Shown: piece after piece, positions 16,576 through 25,390 of the stretch | How the letters are laid out: the number at the start of each line of letters is the position of its first letter | How positions within the stretch are numbered: the first letter of the stretch is position 1 | Assembly (NCBI GenBank): GCA_963737225.1 | Contig: CAVTSA010000005.1 | Span: forward strand, 124,001 to 188,000 | DNA from: CAVTSA01 sp963737225 | Lineage (GTDB): Bacteria; Chloroflexota; Dormibacteria; Dormibacterales; Dormibacteraceae | Direction: 5' to 3' | Length of the DNA: 64,000 bases | Made by a program: the position numbers and the translations under genes | Notes under the pieces: model-generated | Told to the model about the DNA's origin: nothing | The model's input: only the letters and a program-made list of their open reading frames with translations | The model's database searches: none

Positions 16576-17172
16576 TCATGCTGCCCAGCGGGCGAGCTTT
16601 GCGGCGACGCCGACGAGGCAGTCGAGTTCTCTGGGGAATCGCGCCAGGGCGTACGCCGTCAACCGGAGGTGGCCTTCAAGGCACACAAGATCATCCCGGC
16701 TTGGGCCGGCCAGGATAAGAGGCGGGAATACCGCACCCTGTTTGACTGCGTCGGCGGCGCGTAGGAACCGCCCGTTTGGGACGTTGAATACTGTCACACC
16801 TGTCTCGATCCGCCGGGCGGCGTCGATCGGCAGGCGACTGCCGCCGGACAGCTCGTTCCAGTACGAATACTCGATGTAGCGTACAAGGGCGAGGTCCGGG
16901 GGATTCAGACGTGCCCACACCCAGGGAACGTCCTCCGGGAAGTGTTCAAACATCTCCCGGTCCTCGCCGTATCCGCGAGTGGCCGCGAGCATTGCCCGGC
17001 GCTGGCGGTTGCCCGTTTCATCCGAAGGGCCGGGATCCGTCAACAGCTCATAACGCAGATCGCGGGCGGCTAGCTCCGCGCGTATCGCCGGACCAAACCG
17101 TTCGCTCGTGATCTCTCCCGCGAGGTAACAAGCAACCATCTCCTCGGCACTGCTCTCCCGCAGAACCTTCAT
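16576..17172 (-). CDS. Hypothetical protein
   Basis: 198 residues from the ATG at 17172 (MKVLRESSAEEMVACYLAGE). Not recognised with certainty. The C-terminal block LVCLEGHLRLTAYALARFP recalls the ParB/sulfiredoxin-fold LxGHxRLxA motif, so a nucleotide-binding role is possible. The gene lies 70 bases upstream of, and co-directional with, the broken HAD gene, suggesting a former operon. Confidence 0.55.
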   Translation of the reverse strand: MKVLRESSAEEMVACYLAGEITSERFGPAIRAELAARDLRYELLTDPGPSDETGNRQRRAMLAATRGYGEDREMFEHFPEDVPWVWARLNPPDLALVRYIEYSYWNELSGGSRLPIDAARRIETGVTVFNVPNGRFLRAADAVKQGAVFPPLILAGPSRDDLVCLEGHLRLTAYALARFPRELDCLVGVAAKLARWAA

Positions 17173-17343
17173 GGAACAAGTATCCCGACGGCACGAGACG
17201 GCCGGGAAGCCGCGCGCGCAGTTCGGCATCCATCGTCCCCCAGGAGGAACGATCAGCGGACCCCGGAGGAGACTTGCTCAGCGTCCATACGGGGATCCCC
17301 GGGTTCTCGCGGTGATCGCAACACCACCTGCTTAGGAGTTGCG

Positions 17344-18498
17344 ATGCCTGGGTTCAACAAGGCCATGGTGCCCGAGGTCATACAGCCGTTCTGGGAGGCG
17401 ATGCAGCGCGGGGAGTTCATCACCGACGCGGCGGAGGCGGTCGGGAGCTATCGCGTTCAGGGGCGTCGCTGGATCCACGCCGCGGGTGGCGTGCGCCCAC
17501 GACGTGGTCGCGATCTGAAGGGACGCTGTCTGACCTTCGCGGAGCGGGAAGAGATCGCCCTCGGGCATGCGGCGGGAGAAGGCGTGCGCGCGATCGCACG
17601 GCGGCTGAATCGTGCCCCGTCGACGATCGGCCGTGAGCTGCGGCGCAACGCCGAGGCCGAGGGCTGCTACCGGGCGAGCTCAGCGCACGCTCTGGCCTGG
17701 ACGCGAGCGGCACGACCCAAGCCGGCCAAGCTGGCCACCAACGCCCGGCTGCGGGCGAAGGTGAGAATGATCTCGGGGAGCGATATTCCCCGAGCAGATC
17801 GCTGGACGGCTGCGGGCGGAGTTCCCGACGACCCGGAGATGTGGGTGTCGACCGAGACCATCTACCAATCGCTGTACGTGCAGTCGCGAGGGGCGCTGCG
17901 CCGGGAGCTGACGCGGTACCTGCGGACTGGGCGTGCCCTCCGACGGCCCTGCCGCAAGGCCGGGCAACGTCACAACCGGATTCCGAACCCCATCAACATC
18001 TCCGAGCGGCCACCGGAAGCCGCGGACCGAGCGGTTCCCGGGCACTGGGAGGGAGATCTGATCATCGGCAAGCGCAACGCGTCGGCGATCGGCACCTTGG
18101 TCGAGCGCACCACCGGTTACACGATGCTGGTGCCCCTGCCTGACGGCTACCAGCCGGAGCAGGTGCGGGATGCGCTGGCCGCCACCATCAAGACCCTGCC
18201 TGCCGCCCTGCGCCGCAGCTTGACGTGGGACCAGGGCCCGGAGATGCGCGACTGGAGGGCGGTTGCGATCGACGCCGACATCGAGATCTACTTCTGCGAC
18301 CCCCACAAGCCCTGGCAGCGCGGCACCAATGAGAACACGAATGGGCTGCTACGCCAGTACTTCCCCAAGGGCACCGACCTGTCCGTCCACGACAGGGCGC
18401 ATCTCGAGGCCGTCGCCGACCAGCTCAATGACCGGCCCCGCAAGCGACTCGGGTTCCGCAAGCCGATCGAGGAGATCGCCGACCTGCTGGCCGCCTGA
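17344..18498 (+). CDS. IS30-family transposase with internally shifted segment
   Basis: 384 residues. HTH (VRAIARRLNRAPSTIGRELR), FPDDPEMWVSTETIYQSLYV-type segment, GHWEGDLIIGKRNASAIGTL, LTWDQGPEM and ENTNGLLRQYFPKGTDL are all present. Residues of about 140-160 are anomalous: the bases there encode the expected ENDLGERYSP and EQIAGRLRAEFP only in the two other frames. Three single-base losses (near 17763, 17792 and 17823) that sum to a codon would explain this. The element is either inactivated or misread by the assembly. Confidence 0.8.
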   Translation: MPGFNKAMVPEVIQPFWEAMQRGEFITDAAEAVGSYRVQGRRWIHAAGGVRPRRGRDLKGRCLTFAEREEIALGHAAGEGVRAIARRLNRAPSTIGRELRRNAEAEGCYRASSAHALAWTRAARPKPAKLATNARLRAKVRMISGSDIPRADRWTAAGGVPDDPEMWVSTETIYQSLYVQSRGALRRELTRYLRTGRALRRPCRKAGQRHNRIPNPINISERPPEAADRAVPGHWEGDLIIGKRNASAIGTLVERTTGYTMLVPLPDGYQPEQVRDALAATIKTLPAALRRSLTWDQGPEMRDWRAVAIDADIEIYFCDPHKPWQRGTNENTNGLLRQYFPKGTDLSVHDRAHLEAVADQLNDRPRKRLGFRKPIEEIADLLAA

Positions 18499-18512
18499 GC
18501 GGCGCTACCGAC

Positions 18513-18536
18513 GGGCGCGCCACGACTGGCGCGTCC
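18513..18536. terminator. GC-rich hairpin after IS30
   Basis: GGGCGCGCCA-CGAC-TGGCGCGTCC, ten-base arms with one mismatch, just past the transposase stop. There is no T tract, so it may be a hairpin of the element end rather than a classical terminator. Confidence 0.35.
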
Positions 18537-18540
18537 ATGC

Positions 18541-18841
18541 GGTAGTCGGCGGGCCATTGCCGGGGAGTTTCACGCGGAGGTCCAAGAAACGGACGCGCTC
18601 AGACCACCCCATGACGTCCGTGTCAAGTCGTGAGGTGCTTCTGAGGCGCCGTTGACCATGGCATCGCTGGTGGGCTCCCAGCCTCCTCCCCGCTCCACGT
18701 AGCGTGACTGCGGGTTCTGCCCTGCACCCCTCGTTCGAGCTGGAGGGGAGGAGGTGGGAGGCCCCTGGATCTCAGCCGGGTTGTTCCCTAAGGCCAACGG
18801 GGTCCTCCCGCCAGCAGATGTGGTCGACAGCACCCGTGGGC
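18541..18841. other. Non-genic stretch
   Basis: About 300 bases between the second IS30 and the IS110 transposase. No frame with recognisable content. It probably holds the undetected right end of the IS30 and the 3' end of the IS110. Confidence 0.4.
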
Positions 18842-20149
18842 TCATGCAGCGGCCGCCTCCGTCGGTGTCCGTCCTCGGGTCGCCAGCTCAGATGAGTACG
18901 GCTCGCCCGTGACCGCCATGGCCCACAGGATCCGCAGCAGCTTGTTGGCCACGGCCACCTGCGCCGGCCTTCTCTTCAGCGGCCGTTGCTCGCGAGTGAT
19001 GAGTTCCCGAAATCGGTTCCCGAAGTCCGGATTGTGGCGGATCAGATTCGACGCCGCCTGCCACGCCAGCGTCCTGAGTGTCGGCCGGCCGCGACGATGA
19101 ATACCGCCTTGGGCGACCGTGTCGCCGGAGCTGCGGTCGGTGGGACTGCTGCCCGCCAACTTGATGATGCACCCGCTGTCATCGAAGCGCCGAACGTCTC
19201 CCGCCAGGCCCATGATGCCCGCCAAAGCGACGTCGCCAAGTCCGGCAATCTGGTGCTGCATCCAGCCCAGCCCGGTCTGCTCGAATGTCGCCAGCATGCG
19301 TCCCTCGTAGAGGGCAATCGAGCGGTCCGCGGCGAGGACGCGCTCGGCGGAACACTGCCACCGGAGCGCTGCGGCCTCGCTTTCATCCCAAGGCTTCGCC
19401 TGGGTTGCCGCGCTCCAGATCCGCTCGGCGATGAACTCGAGGAATCGGCGTTCCGACTGCTCTCGGCGCAAGAGCCTGATGAACCGACTTCTCGTCATGC
19501 TGGCGATCTGCTGAGGGCTCAGACCCAGACGCAGGGTTGCCTGGACGTGAGCCCCTTGCAGGTCGGGAAGTTGCTCGAGAAGCTCCGGCCAGACCAGCTC
19601 TAGAAACGACCTCTGCTCTTGGAGGTCGGCGCTCCGGCGGACTCGCTGCTCGTCGCGGGCATCGGCGTAGAGACGAAGTTGCGCCCATGGGCCGTGGTCC
19701 AACTTGACATCCGTGAAGCGCCGGTCCGCGGCCAGGTCAGCGATGAGGCCAGCGTCACGCCGGTCGTTCTTGTCTCGGGTCAGATCGTCGAATTCCCGCG
19801 CCCGCGACAGCACGAATGACTGGACGATGACGTATTCGACGCCGAGATCCTCGCACGCTCGAGCGGCAATCTTCCAGAGATTGCCTGTCGCCTCCATCGC
19901 AACCACCAACTTCGAGAGGCCTTGGGCCTTGAGCAGTCCCTGCCCCCTGGCCACCAGCTGACGGATGCCGACCTCTCCAGGCCGGATGCGGAGATGGTCG
20001 ACGCGCTGCTTGTCGTCGGCGCGCACGAACATCGCGATGCTGGCTCGCTTCGCCAAGTCGACGCCGGCGACGAGGGTCGGTCCGGAAACAATCTGGGACC
20101 GGCGCATCACCTTTGCTGTCCGTCGCTGCATCCCGCGCGTAACGTTCAT
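18842..20149 (-). CDS. IS110-family transposase
   Basis: 435 residues. N-terminal DEDD domain: AGVDLAKRASIAMFV with the first Asp, VVAMEATGN with Glu, and the RDKNDRRDAGLIADLAADRR block with two Asp. The C-terminal transposase_20 domain includes IAGLGDVALAGIMGLAGD and the SSPTDRSSG segment with the catalytic Ser. IS110 elements lack inverted repeats and use a structured bridge RNA from a flanking non-coding part; I could not delimit it here. It looks intact. Confidence 0.9.
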   Translation of the reverse strand: MNVTRGMQRRTAKVMRRSQIVSGPTLVAGVDLAKRASIAMFVRADDKQRVDHLRIRPGEVGIRQLVARGQGLLKAQGLSKLVVAMEATGNLWKIAARACEDLGVEYVIVQSFVLSRAREFDDLTRDKNDRRDAGLIADLAADRRFTDVKLDHGPWAQLRLYADARDEQRVRRSADLQEQRSFLELVWPELLEQLPDLQGAHVQATLRLGLSPQQIASMTRSRFIRLLRREQSERRFLEFIAERIWSAATQAKPWDESEAAALRWQCSAERVLAADRSIALYEGRMLATFEQTGLGWMQHQIAGLGDVALAGIMGLAGDVRRFDDSGCIIKLAGSSPTDRSSGDTVAQGGIHRRGRPTLRTLAWQAASNLIRHNPDFGNRFRELITREQRPLKRRPAQVAVANKLLRILWAMAVTGEPYSSELATRGRTPTEAAAA

Positions 20150-20553
20150 CGAGAGCTCCTCCTGTCCAGGTTGGTTGGTCCCTTCCTGGATTCTGTGGGA
20201 GCGCTCCTCGGCTGACTGTGAGCCTCTATCGGATTACCCGGATTATGTCCGTTCCCCGCCTCCCTTGCAGTCCGCCTCACCGTGCCCCTCGTCGTCAGGC
20301 TACGGCCATAGAGGCCCGCAGTGGAGAGCCCAGGTCATCTGATACCCCAGCTCCTGAGGCTTCCGGGCCGGCTGGTCGTCTCCGGGGTCGCGCCGCCAGA
20401 CACGTTGGTACCGTCATCATCAAAGTCCGCCCGTTGCGACCACTGCAAGAATCCGCCGATCCCCCTGCGGAGGGGCGGCATGCCTGCCGGGTCACGGCAA
20501 TCCGTCCTCGAAGAGCGCCTCGCGACGGGCCCCTCCGAGCCCATGATCTTCAC
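20150..20553. other. Non-genic stretch upstream of the IS110 transposase
   Basis: About 400 bases. No convincing gene on either strand. The part next to the IS110 start (20150-20250) is where the non-coding end of the element, including its bridge RNA if 5', would be expected. Confidence 0.4.
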
Positions 20554-20985
20554 ATGGAAACGCGTGGACTCCTGGAGCTCGTCCTCGAAGTCGCCGACCT
20601 GGACCGCTCGGCCACCTTCTATCGAGAACGGCTCCGTATGGCGGAGGTCACACGGTGGAAGGATGATCGGCCGGGCGTCTGGGTGCGGCTCGGCCCGAAC
20701 GAGGTACTGGGTCTGTGGCCCGGCTCGTCAGGCGGCGCTGGCGTGGGTATCCACGGTGCTCGGGGCGGCGCACACGTTCACTTTGCAGTCTATGTCGAAC
20801 CGGGGACGCTCGAGCAATGGCGCAAGCAGCTCGATGGCGGCGGCCTTCCCGTAGAGGGACCTGTTCAGTTCGATTCCGGTCAATCACTCTTCCTCACCGA
20901 TCCGGACGGCAACGTGGTCGAACTCGCCGACTGGGAGTGCGACTGGGAGGGGCGTCCGGTTGACAAGGCTCGTGGCAAGGGGTAG
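20554..20985 (+). CDS. VOC (glyoxalase/bleomycin-resistance fold) protein
   Basis: 143 residues from ATG at 20554 (METRGLLELVLEVADLDRSA). Two beta-alpha-beta-beta-beta units are visible. FYRERLRMAEVTRW, HVHFAVYVEP with a metal-ligand-like His, and SLFLTDPDGNVVELADWE are typical of the vicinal oxygen chelate superfamily. Resistance protein, isomerase or dioxygenase cannot be distinguished. A start further upstream is open but lacks homology-like sequence. Confidence 0.75.
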   Translation: METRGLLELVLEVADLDRSATFYRERLRMAEVTRWKDDRPGVWVRLGPNEVLGLWPGSSGGAGVGIHGARGGAHVHFAVYVEPGTLEQWRKQLDGGGLPVEGPVQFDSGQSLFLTDPDGNVVELADWECDWEGRPVDKARGKG

Positions 20986-21144
20986 ACGCGCTCGTCGTAC
21001 ATGGCTCGTTCCTCACCCTCGGGGGCTGGGAGCGTGCTTCGTCCGCAAGCGCATCCGCGAACCCGACTCGATGGTGCAGGAGCGGTCCCCTCGCCCGACT
21101 TGTCGAACCGCTTCAGCAGCGGGTGGCGTAGCGTCCCCGGCAAC

Positions 21145-21600
21145 ATGGTCCCCAGTCCTGAGGGCACGTGGGGAGAGCGGCGGCGTGCGAGCGCCATCAT
21201 GCGGTTCTTCGTTCGGGTCAGCGCTTTCGGCTACCGCCGGGGCCTCGGACGCCGCATGGGGCCGACACCCCTGCTGCTGCTGACCACCGTCGGCGCCAAG
21301 AGCGGCGAGCAGCGGACGACGCCGGTGGGCTGGTTCCGAGACGGCGACAACTGGATCGTGGCGGCTACGTTCGCCGGCTCTGCCTCCCACCCCGCGTGGT
21401 ACCGGAACCTCGTCGCGCATCCGGACGATGTCTGGGTCGAGGTCGGGAGCTCTCCGCCTGTCCCGGTCCACGCTACCCAGCTCTCAGGCGAGGAGCGCGG
21501 CGCTTGGTGGCACAAGATCCGCGAATCGGCGAACAACTTCCGTAACTACGAAGCGAAGACCGACCGCCAGTTCCCGATCGTCCGGCTGAGCCCTCTTTGA
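21145..21600 (+). CDS. Deazaflavin-dependent nitroreductase family protein
   Basis: 151 residues. The split-barrel fold of the Ddn/DUF385 family: PLLLLTTVGAKSGEQRTTPV, then DNWIVAATFAGSASHPAWYR, NLVAHPDDVWVEVG and the RQFPIVRLSPL end. The TVGRKSGxxRxxPL and P.WYxNLxAxP motifs bind the F420 cofactor. This implies an F420-making host, in line with an actinobacterial or related origin. The ATG at 21145 gives the usual family length. Confidence 0.85.
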   Translation: MVPSPEGTWGERRRASAIMRFFVRVSAFGYRRGLGRRMGPTPLLLLTTVGAKSGEQRTTPVGWFRDGDNWIVAATFAGSASHPAWYRNLVAHPDDVWVEVGSSPPVPVHATQLSGEERGAWWHKIRESANNFRNYEAKTDRQFPIVRLSPL

Positions 21601-21829
21601 TCTCGGCCATGATTGGCAAGTAGTGGGCGGCACCCCCAACTTGGAGATTCGCAACCTGCAAGAGGCCGAGACCTACGACCTTCGTCGACGGGTCTCAGCC
21701 GATAAGCATCGCCCTACCCACATGGCGACCACGACCTGGACGAGATGCCCGGGGCCAGCTACCTCGGCGCCAGGTCCGCCGATCGTTACATGGTCGCTTC
21801 CGTGAGCCTGTACCCCGTTGGCTTGCCGC
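21601..21829. other. Non-genic stretch
   Basis: No gene recognised between the nitroreductase and the flavin-monooxygenase relic. Confidence 0.4.
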
Positions 21830-22060
21830 TTTTTCCCAGACGTGTCCCCCCGTCAGGCTCATGTTCACCCGCCGGGCCTGCAGCGCAGCGAGGTTATGGA
21901 TCGATCCGGTGCCAGCGGCGATAGAAGTGGCGATCAGGTTCGCCACGGCGACGGCATCCTTAATGGCGTGATTGATATCGACACCCGCCAGCGGTATCGC
22001 GTGCAACGCGTCGCCGAGGCGATGAACCCTGCCTGATGCCAGGTTCCAACCTGTTGAGCT
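21830..22060 (-). pseudogene. Relic of an FAD-binding (aromatic hydroxylase-type) monooxygenase
   Basis: Minus-strand pieces read NRLETWHQAGFIA and, one frame over, LGDALHAIPLAGVDINHAIK then DAVAVANLIATSIAAGT and NLAALQARR. This is the conserved FAD_binding_3 stretch GDAAHxxxPxGGxGxNxAIxDAV. Two single-base slips within 40 bases and the lack of all else mark it as a fragment. The IS21 insertion lies on its 5' side and may have helped destroy it. Confidence 0.65.
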
Positions 22061-22296
22061 GGACGAGGTCAGGCGGATCTAGTCCGAAGCCAGAAGCGTG
22101 TCGGTGACGGATCCCTGGTTGCCCATTCCGGCGAATCCGGGAGGTCATTCCGCTGAATCCGGGCACCTCCTGGTCGGAGGTCGCGTGAGCGACCGACGCA
22201 AGGGCCGTTACCCCTTGATGATCACCTCCTTGTCACTGGTCTCCGGATAGTCTCGCACGCGCTCCGTGGGGAGGTCCCATGGGTCGCGGCAGCCGC

Positions 22297-23139
22297 TCAT
22301 CGGCCCTCTACGTGCTTCCTGTCGTCTCGGTCTCGAGGGGTAGACGGAGGGGAGGCATGATTCGGCGGGTTTTGACTGCCGTCAGGGGCACTCCCGGTCG
22401 GGGTGACCGCCGTTCTCGAGCCTCTGAGGGACTCGTGACCGCGCAGCTCGATGCGATGCGCGTTGTGGACGAGCCGGTCGAGGATGGCGTCGGCTATGGT
22501 GGCATCACCGAGTGCCTCGTGCCAGTGCTTCACTGGCATCTGGCTGGTGATGATGGTCGAGCGGCGTTGGGTGCGGTCCTCGATGACCTCCAGCAGGTCG
22601 GCCGACTGCTGGCCGGACAGCGGTTGCATCGCGAAGTCGTCAAGGACCAGGACACCGATGCGGGCCCAGCCGGCGAGCAGCCTGGGCATGCGCCCATCTA
22701 CGCGTGCGACGGCGAGCTCGTCGACCATGCGAGGGAAGCGCATGTAGAGCGCGGTGTGGCCTTTGCGGATGGCGGCCTCGGCGAGTGCGCATCCGATGTA
22801 GGTCTTCCCAAGCCCAGTGGCGCCGATGACCAGGATGTTCTGGTGGGCGTCGACCCAGCGCGACTCCGTCAGCTCAAGGATCAGTGCACGGTTCAGTCCC
22901 CGCGGGGCATGGAAGTCGATGTCCTCGAGGCAGGCCTGGTCGCGCAGCCGCGCCGCCTTGAGGTAGCGGCGCAGGCGACGGTTCTCGCGCTCCTGCAACT
23001 CAGTGTCGACGAGCATGCCGAGCCGGTCGTCGAAGCCGAGCGCTTGATAGTCGGCGCGCTCCATCTGCTCTTGGTAGGCGCGCGACATGCCGAGCAGGTT
23101 GAGGTCGCACAACTTGTCGAGGGTGGGGCTGGTCAGCAT
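22297..23139 (-). CDS. istB: IstB, IS21 ATP-binding helper
   Basis: 280 residues from the ATG at 23139 (MLTSPTLDKLCDLNLLGMSR). AAA+ domain: Walker A NILVIGATGLGKTYIGCALA, Walker B RIGVLVLDDFAMQPL, sensor 1 RSTIITSQMPVKHWHEAL, sensor 2 region ADAILDRLVHNAHRIEL. IstB assembles on target DNA and activates IstA. It starts 13 bases after istA ends. Confidence 0.92.
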   Translation of the reverse strand: MLTSPTLDKLCDLNLLGMSRAYQEQMERADYQALGFDDRLGMLVDTELQERENRRLRRYLKAARLRDQACLEDIDFHAPRGLNRALILELTESRWVDAHQNILVIGATGLGKTYIGCALAEAAIRKGHTALYMRFPRMVDELAVARVDGRMPRLLAGWARIGVLVLDDFAMQPLSGQQSADLLEVIEDRTQRRSTIITSQMPVKHWHEALGDATIADAILDRLVHNAHRIELRGHESLRGSRTAVTPTGSAPDGSQNPPNHASPPSTPRDRDDRKHVEGR

Positions 23140-23152
23140 CGTGTTCTCCTCC

Positions 23153-24703
23153 TCACTGGTAGTAGTCGGGGCCACGCAGGTTCTCGTGGTGACGACGGTC
23201 GAGGGGTCTGCCACCGCGTTCGGGCAGGGGCTTGCGGTCGAGCCCGTTCTTCAAGATCGACTCGACGCTGCGGTAGCTCAGCGCACGCACGCTCAGGGCC
23301 CGACGGCAGGCGGCCTCCAGCCGCGGCTCGCCGTAGCGCTTGCCGAGGCGGATGATGCCGAGGCAGGTGCGGTAGCCCTGCTCGGGATGCGGGCGCGATT
23401 CCATGACGCCCTTGACCATGGCGGCGGTCTCGGGTCCGGTCTTCTCGGCCCAGCTGACGATGCGTTCGGGCGGCCATTCGAGATGGCGGCGGTGCGATTC
23501 CGGGCGGTGGGCGGGGTCGGTGGTGTGCCGGCCGCGGACGTAGCTCCGCAGGTGGCTGGCGATACGGCGGCCGCGCAGGAAGATCTCGACCACCGAGGCG
23601 GTGAGCCGGATATCGACGCGCTCGCCGGTGTGCTGGTAGGGGACCGAATAGTAGTGGCCGTCGACCTCAACGTGATAATCGATGTGCACCTTCTTCCCGC
23701 GCTGGAAGACAGCGAACTCATAGGGCCGGGTCGGCAACGATCGCAACGCCGCCCTCTCGACCTCGTCGAACACGCTCTGTCGCGAGCCCGGCAGCTTCTT
23801 GAACGGTTTCAGGTTGGCGGTGACCACGAGACGGCGTATCTCGACGTTGAGCCCGCCCAGCGAGTAAAAGCGGTGGTTGCGCAGCCGGGCCAAAATCCAG
23901 CGTTCGACCACCAACACTGCCGACTCCGCCTTGGCCTTGTCGCGCGGCTTGTACGGTCTCGCCGGGACCACGGCCACGCCAAAGTGGGCGGCCATGTCGA
24001 GGTAGGACTCGTTGACGATGGGCTCGTAGCGGTGGGCCTTGGTGACGCCGGCGGGAAGGTTGTCCGGCACGGCGATCTCCGGGCACCCGCCATAGAAAGT
24101 GAAGGCGTGGGCATGAGCGTTCACCCAGGGCACCAGCTGCTGGGACGGCAGCGCTTCCGCGTAGATGTAGTTGCTGGCCCCGAGCACGCTGACGAAGATC
24201 TGCGCCTCCATCACCACGGTCTCGGTCTCGCGGTCGTGGATGGGGACGGTCTCGCCGGGGAAGTCGACGAACATCTTTTGCCCCGCCACGTAGTCCTGCC
24301 GGAGCACCACATCCAGGCGCCGACGCCAGGCGTGGTAGTGGCGGCAGAACTGGCTGTACTGGTAGCCGTCGGGGTGCTCCTCGAGGTACTCGAGGTGGAG
24401 CAACTGCAGGGTCACGCCCTTGCGCCGCAGCTCCTTCTTGACGTACGTCCAGTCGGGCAGCGGACGGGTGAGCGGCGGCGGCCCCGCCGACACGAACATC
24501 CGGCGCTCGAGCTCGCGGTCATCGACCTCCTTCGGCAGCGGCCAGACCGCCAAGCCGGCAGCGGCCGCCCGCTTCAGGTAGTCGTAGATCGTCGCCTCGG
24601 GGACGCCCGTGATCTGCCTCACTCGGCGCTGACTCAGGCGTTCGCCCAGGGTCAGGCGCAGGACTTCTCGAATCTTCCGCATGACGACGCGGGGACGGGG
24701 CAT
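23153..24703 (-). CDS. istA: IstA, IS21 transposase
   Basis: 516 residues. N-terminal HTH (LSQRRVRQITGVPEATIYDY) followed by the rve DDE core: GQKMFVDFPGETVPI with Asp, IFVSVLGASNYIYAEALPSQ, the WVNAHAHAFTFYGGCPEIAV segment ending in PDN, and DKAKAESAVLVVERWILARL with Glu. A Mu-transposase-type C-terminal barrel follows. It reads through without interruption. Confidence 0.93.
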   Translation of the reverse strand: MPRPRVVMRKIREVLRLTLGERLSQRRVRQITGVPEATIYDYLKRAAAAGLAVWPLPKEVDDRELERRMFVSAGPPPLTRPLPDWTYVKKELRRKGVTLQLLHLEYLEEHPDGYQYSQFCRHYHAWRRRLDVVLRQDYVAGQKMFVDFPGETVPIHDRETETVVMEAQIFVSVLGASNYIYAEALPSQQLVPWVNAHAHAFTFYGGCPEIAVPDNLPAGVTKAHRYEPIVNESYLDMAAHFGVAVVPARPYKPRDKAKAESAVLVVERWILARLRNHRFYSLGGLNVEIRRLVVTANLKPFKKLPGSRQSVFDEVERAALRSLPTRPYEFAVFQRGKKVHIDYHVEVDGHYYSVPYQHTGERVDIRLTASVVEIFLRGRRIASHLRSYVRGRHTTDPAHRPESHRRHLEWPPERIVSWAEKTGPETAAMVKGVMESRPHPEQGYRTCLGIIRLGKRYGEPRLEAACRRALSVRALSYRSVESILKNGLDRKPLPERGGRPLDRRHHENLRGPDYYQ

Positions 24704-24919
24704 CGGTATCGCTCCTCAACGTTGGCTGGGACGTTGATGGGAGCGTGCCGAGCCCCGGCTACCTCACGCCGGCGCTACGCGAGAGCCTCCTTCCAGGGGT
24801 GCCCGGATTCGTCGGAACGGGTGCCCGGATTCAATCGGAACAGGTGCCCGGATTCCGTCGGAATACGCACCCTGGTCGGACACGCGAGACCGGTGATCCC
24901 GCTCGAGTAGGTTCGCCTT

Positions 24920-25327
24920 ATGAATCACAGCGTCGTGAGCTTGATCCGAAGCAACGAGCTCGCAGCCCGGGCGCAGTACGCGTATGCCGCGACCGCGCCC
25001 GCGGGTGCCCGGCTAATTTTCCTTGCCGGCGCGTGCCCGCTCCGTGCCGATGGATCGATCGCCGCGGTAGGCGACTTCGCCGGGCAGTCGCTGAAGTGCA
25101 TCGAGAACATGCGGATCGCGCTCAAGGCGGCGGGCGCATCGATCCAGGATGTGATCAGTACCCGTGTGCTCGTCGCGTCCTCCCGTCAAACCGATCTGGT
25201 TGCCGCATGGGAAGTCGTACGGGAAGCATTCGGTGAGCACGATGTGCCGAGCACTCTCTTGGGAGTCACGGTGCTCGGCTACACCGACCAACTCGTCGAG
25301 ATCGAGGCCACCGCGGCGGTAGGGTAA
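24920..25327 (+). CDS. RidA (YjgF/YER057c/UK114) family protein
   Basis: 135 residues, MNHSVVSLIRSNELAARAQY. GARLIFLAGACPLRADGSIA, GDFAGQSLKCIENMRIALKA, ISTRVLVAS and PSTLLGVTVLGYTDQLVEIE match the chorismate-mutase-like RidA fold that hydrolyses reactive enamine/imine intermediates. The usual Arg of the active site (VASSRQTD or RVLVA region) is present, but the strict CxxGxxP-like motif is altered, so it may be a divergent subclass. Confidence 0.8.
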   Translation: MNHSVVSLIRSNELAARAQYAYAATAPAGARLIFLAGACPLRADGSIAAVGDFAGQSLKCIENMRIALKAAGASIQDVISTRVLVASSRQTDLVAAWEVVREAFGEHDVPSTLLGVTVLGYTDQLVEIEATAAVG

Positions 25328-25390
25328 GCGATGCCTTAACGGGCTATGGAGCGCCGCTCGGACCGACCGGGGCCATCGCCGCGCCAGCAC

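Larger units (their letters stand above)
17301..18540 (+). mobile_element. Second IS30-family element
   Basis: The left end GGGTTCTCGCGGTGATCGCA (17301-17320), followed by ACACCAC, matches the left end of the first IS30 in spacing and sequence (GGTTC...TCG...GCAACACCAC). One transposase gene is inside. I could not find the matching right end, so the 3' boundary is approximate. Confidence 0.6.
22113..24876 (-). mobile_element. IS21-family element with 7-bp target duplication
   Basis: The element spans 22120-24869, flanked by a perfect CCCTGGT on both sides (22113-22119, 24870-24876). The ends are inverted: left TGCCCATTCCGGCGAATCCG, right complement TGCGTATTCCGACGGAATCC. Each end carries repeated transposase-binding units with the core GAATCCGGGCACC: two units on the left, three on the right. 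It encodes IstA and IstB in the usual order and looks complete. Confidence 0.9.

Noticed and set aside
22279..24910. Long plus-strand frames (about 360 and 600 codons) through the IS21 element.
   Set aside because: They are antisense to istB and istA, which have full AAA+ and DDE motifs.
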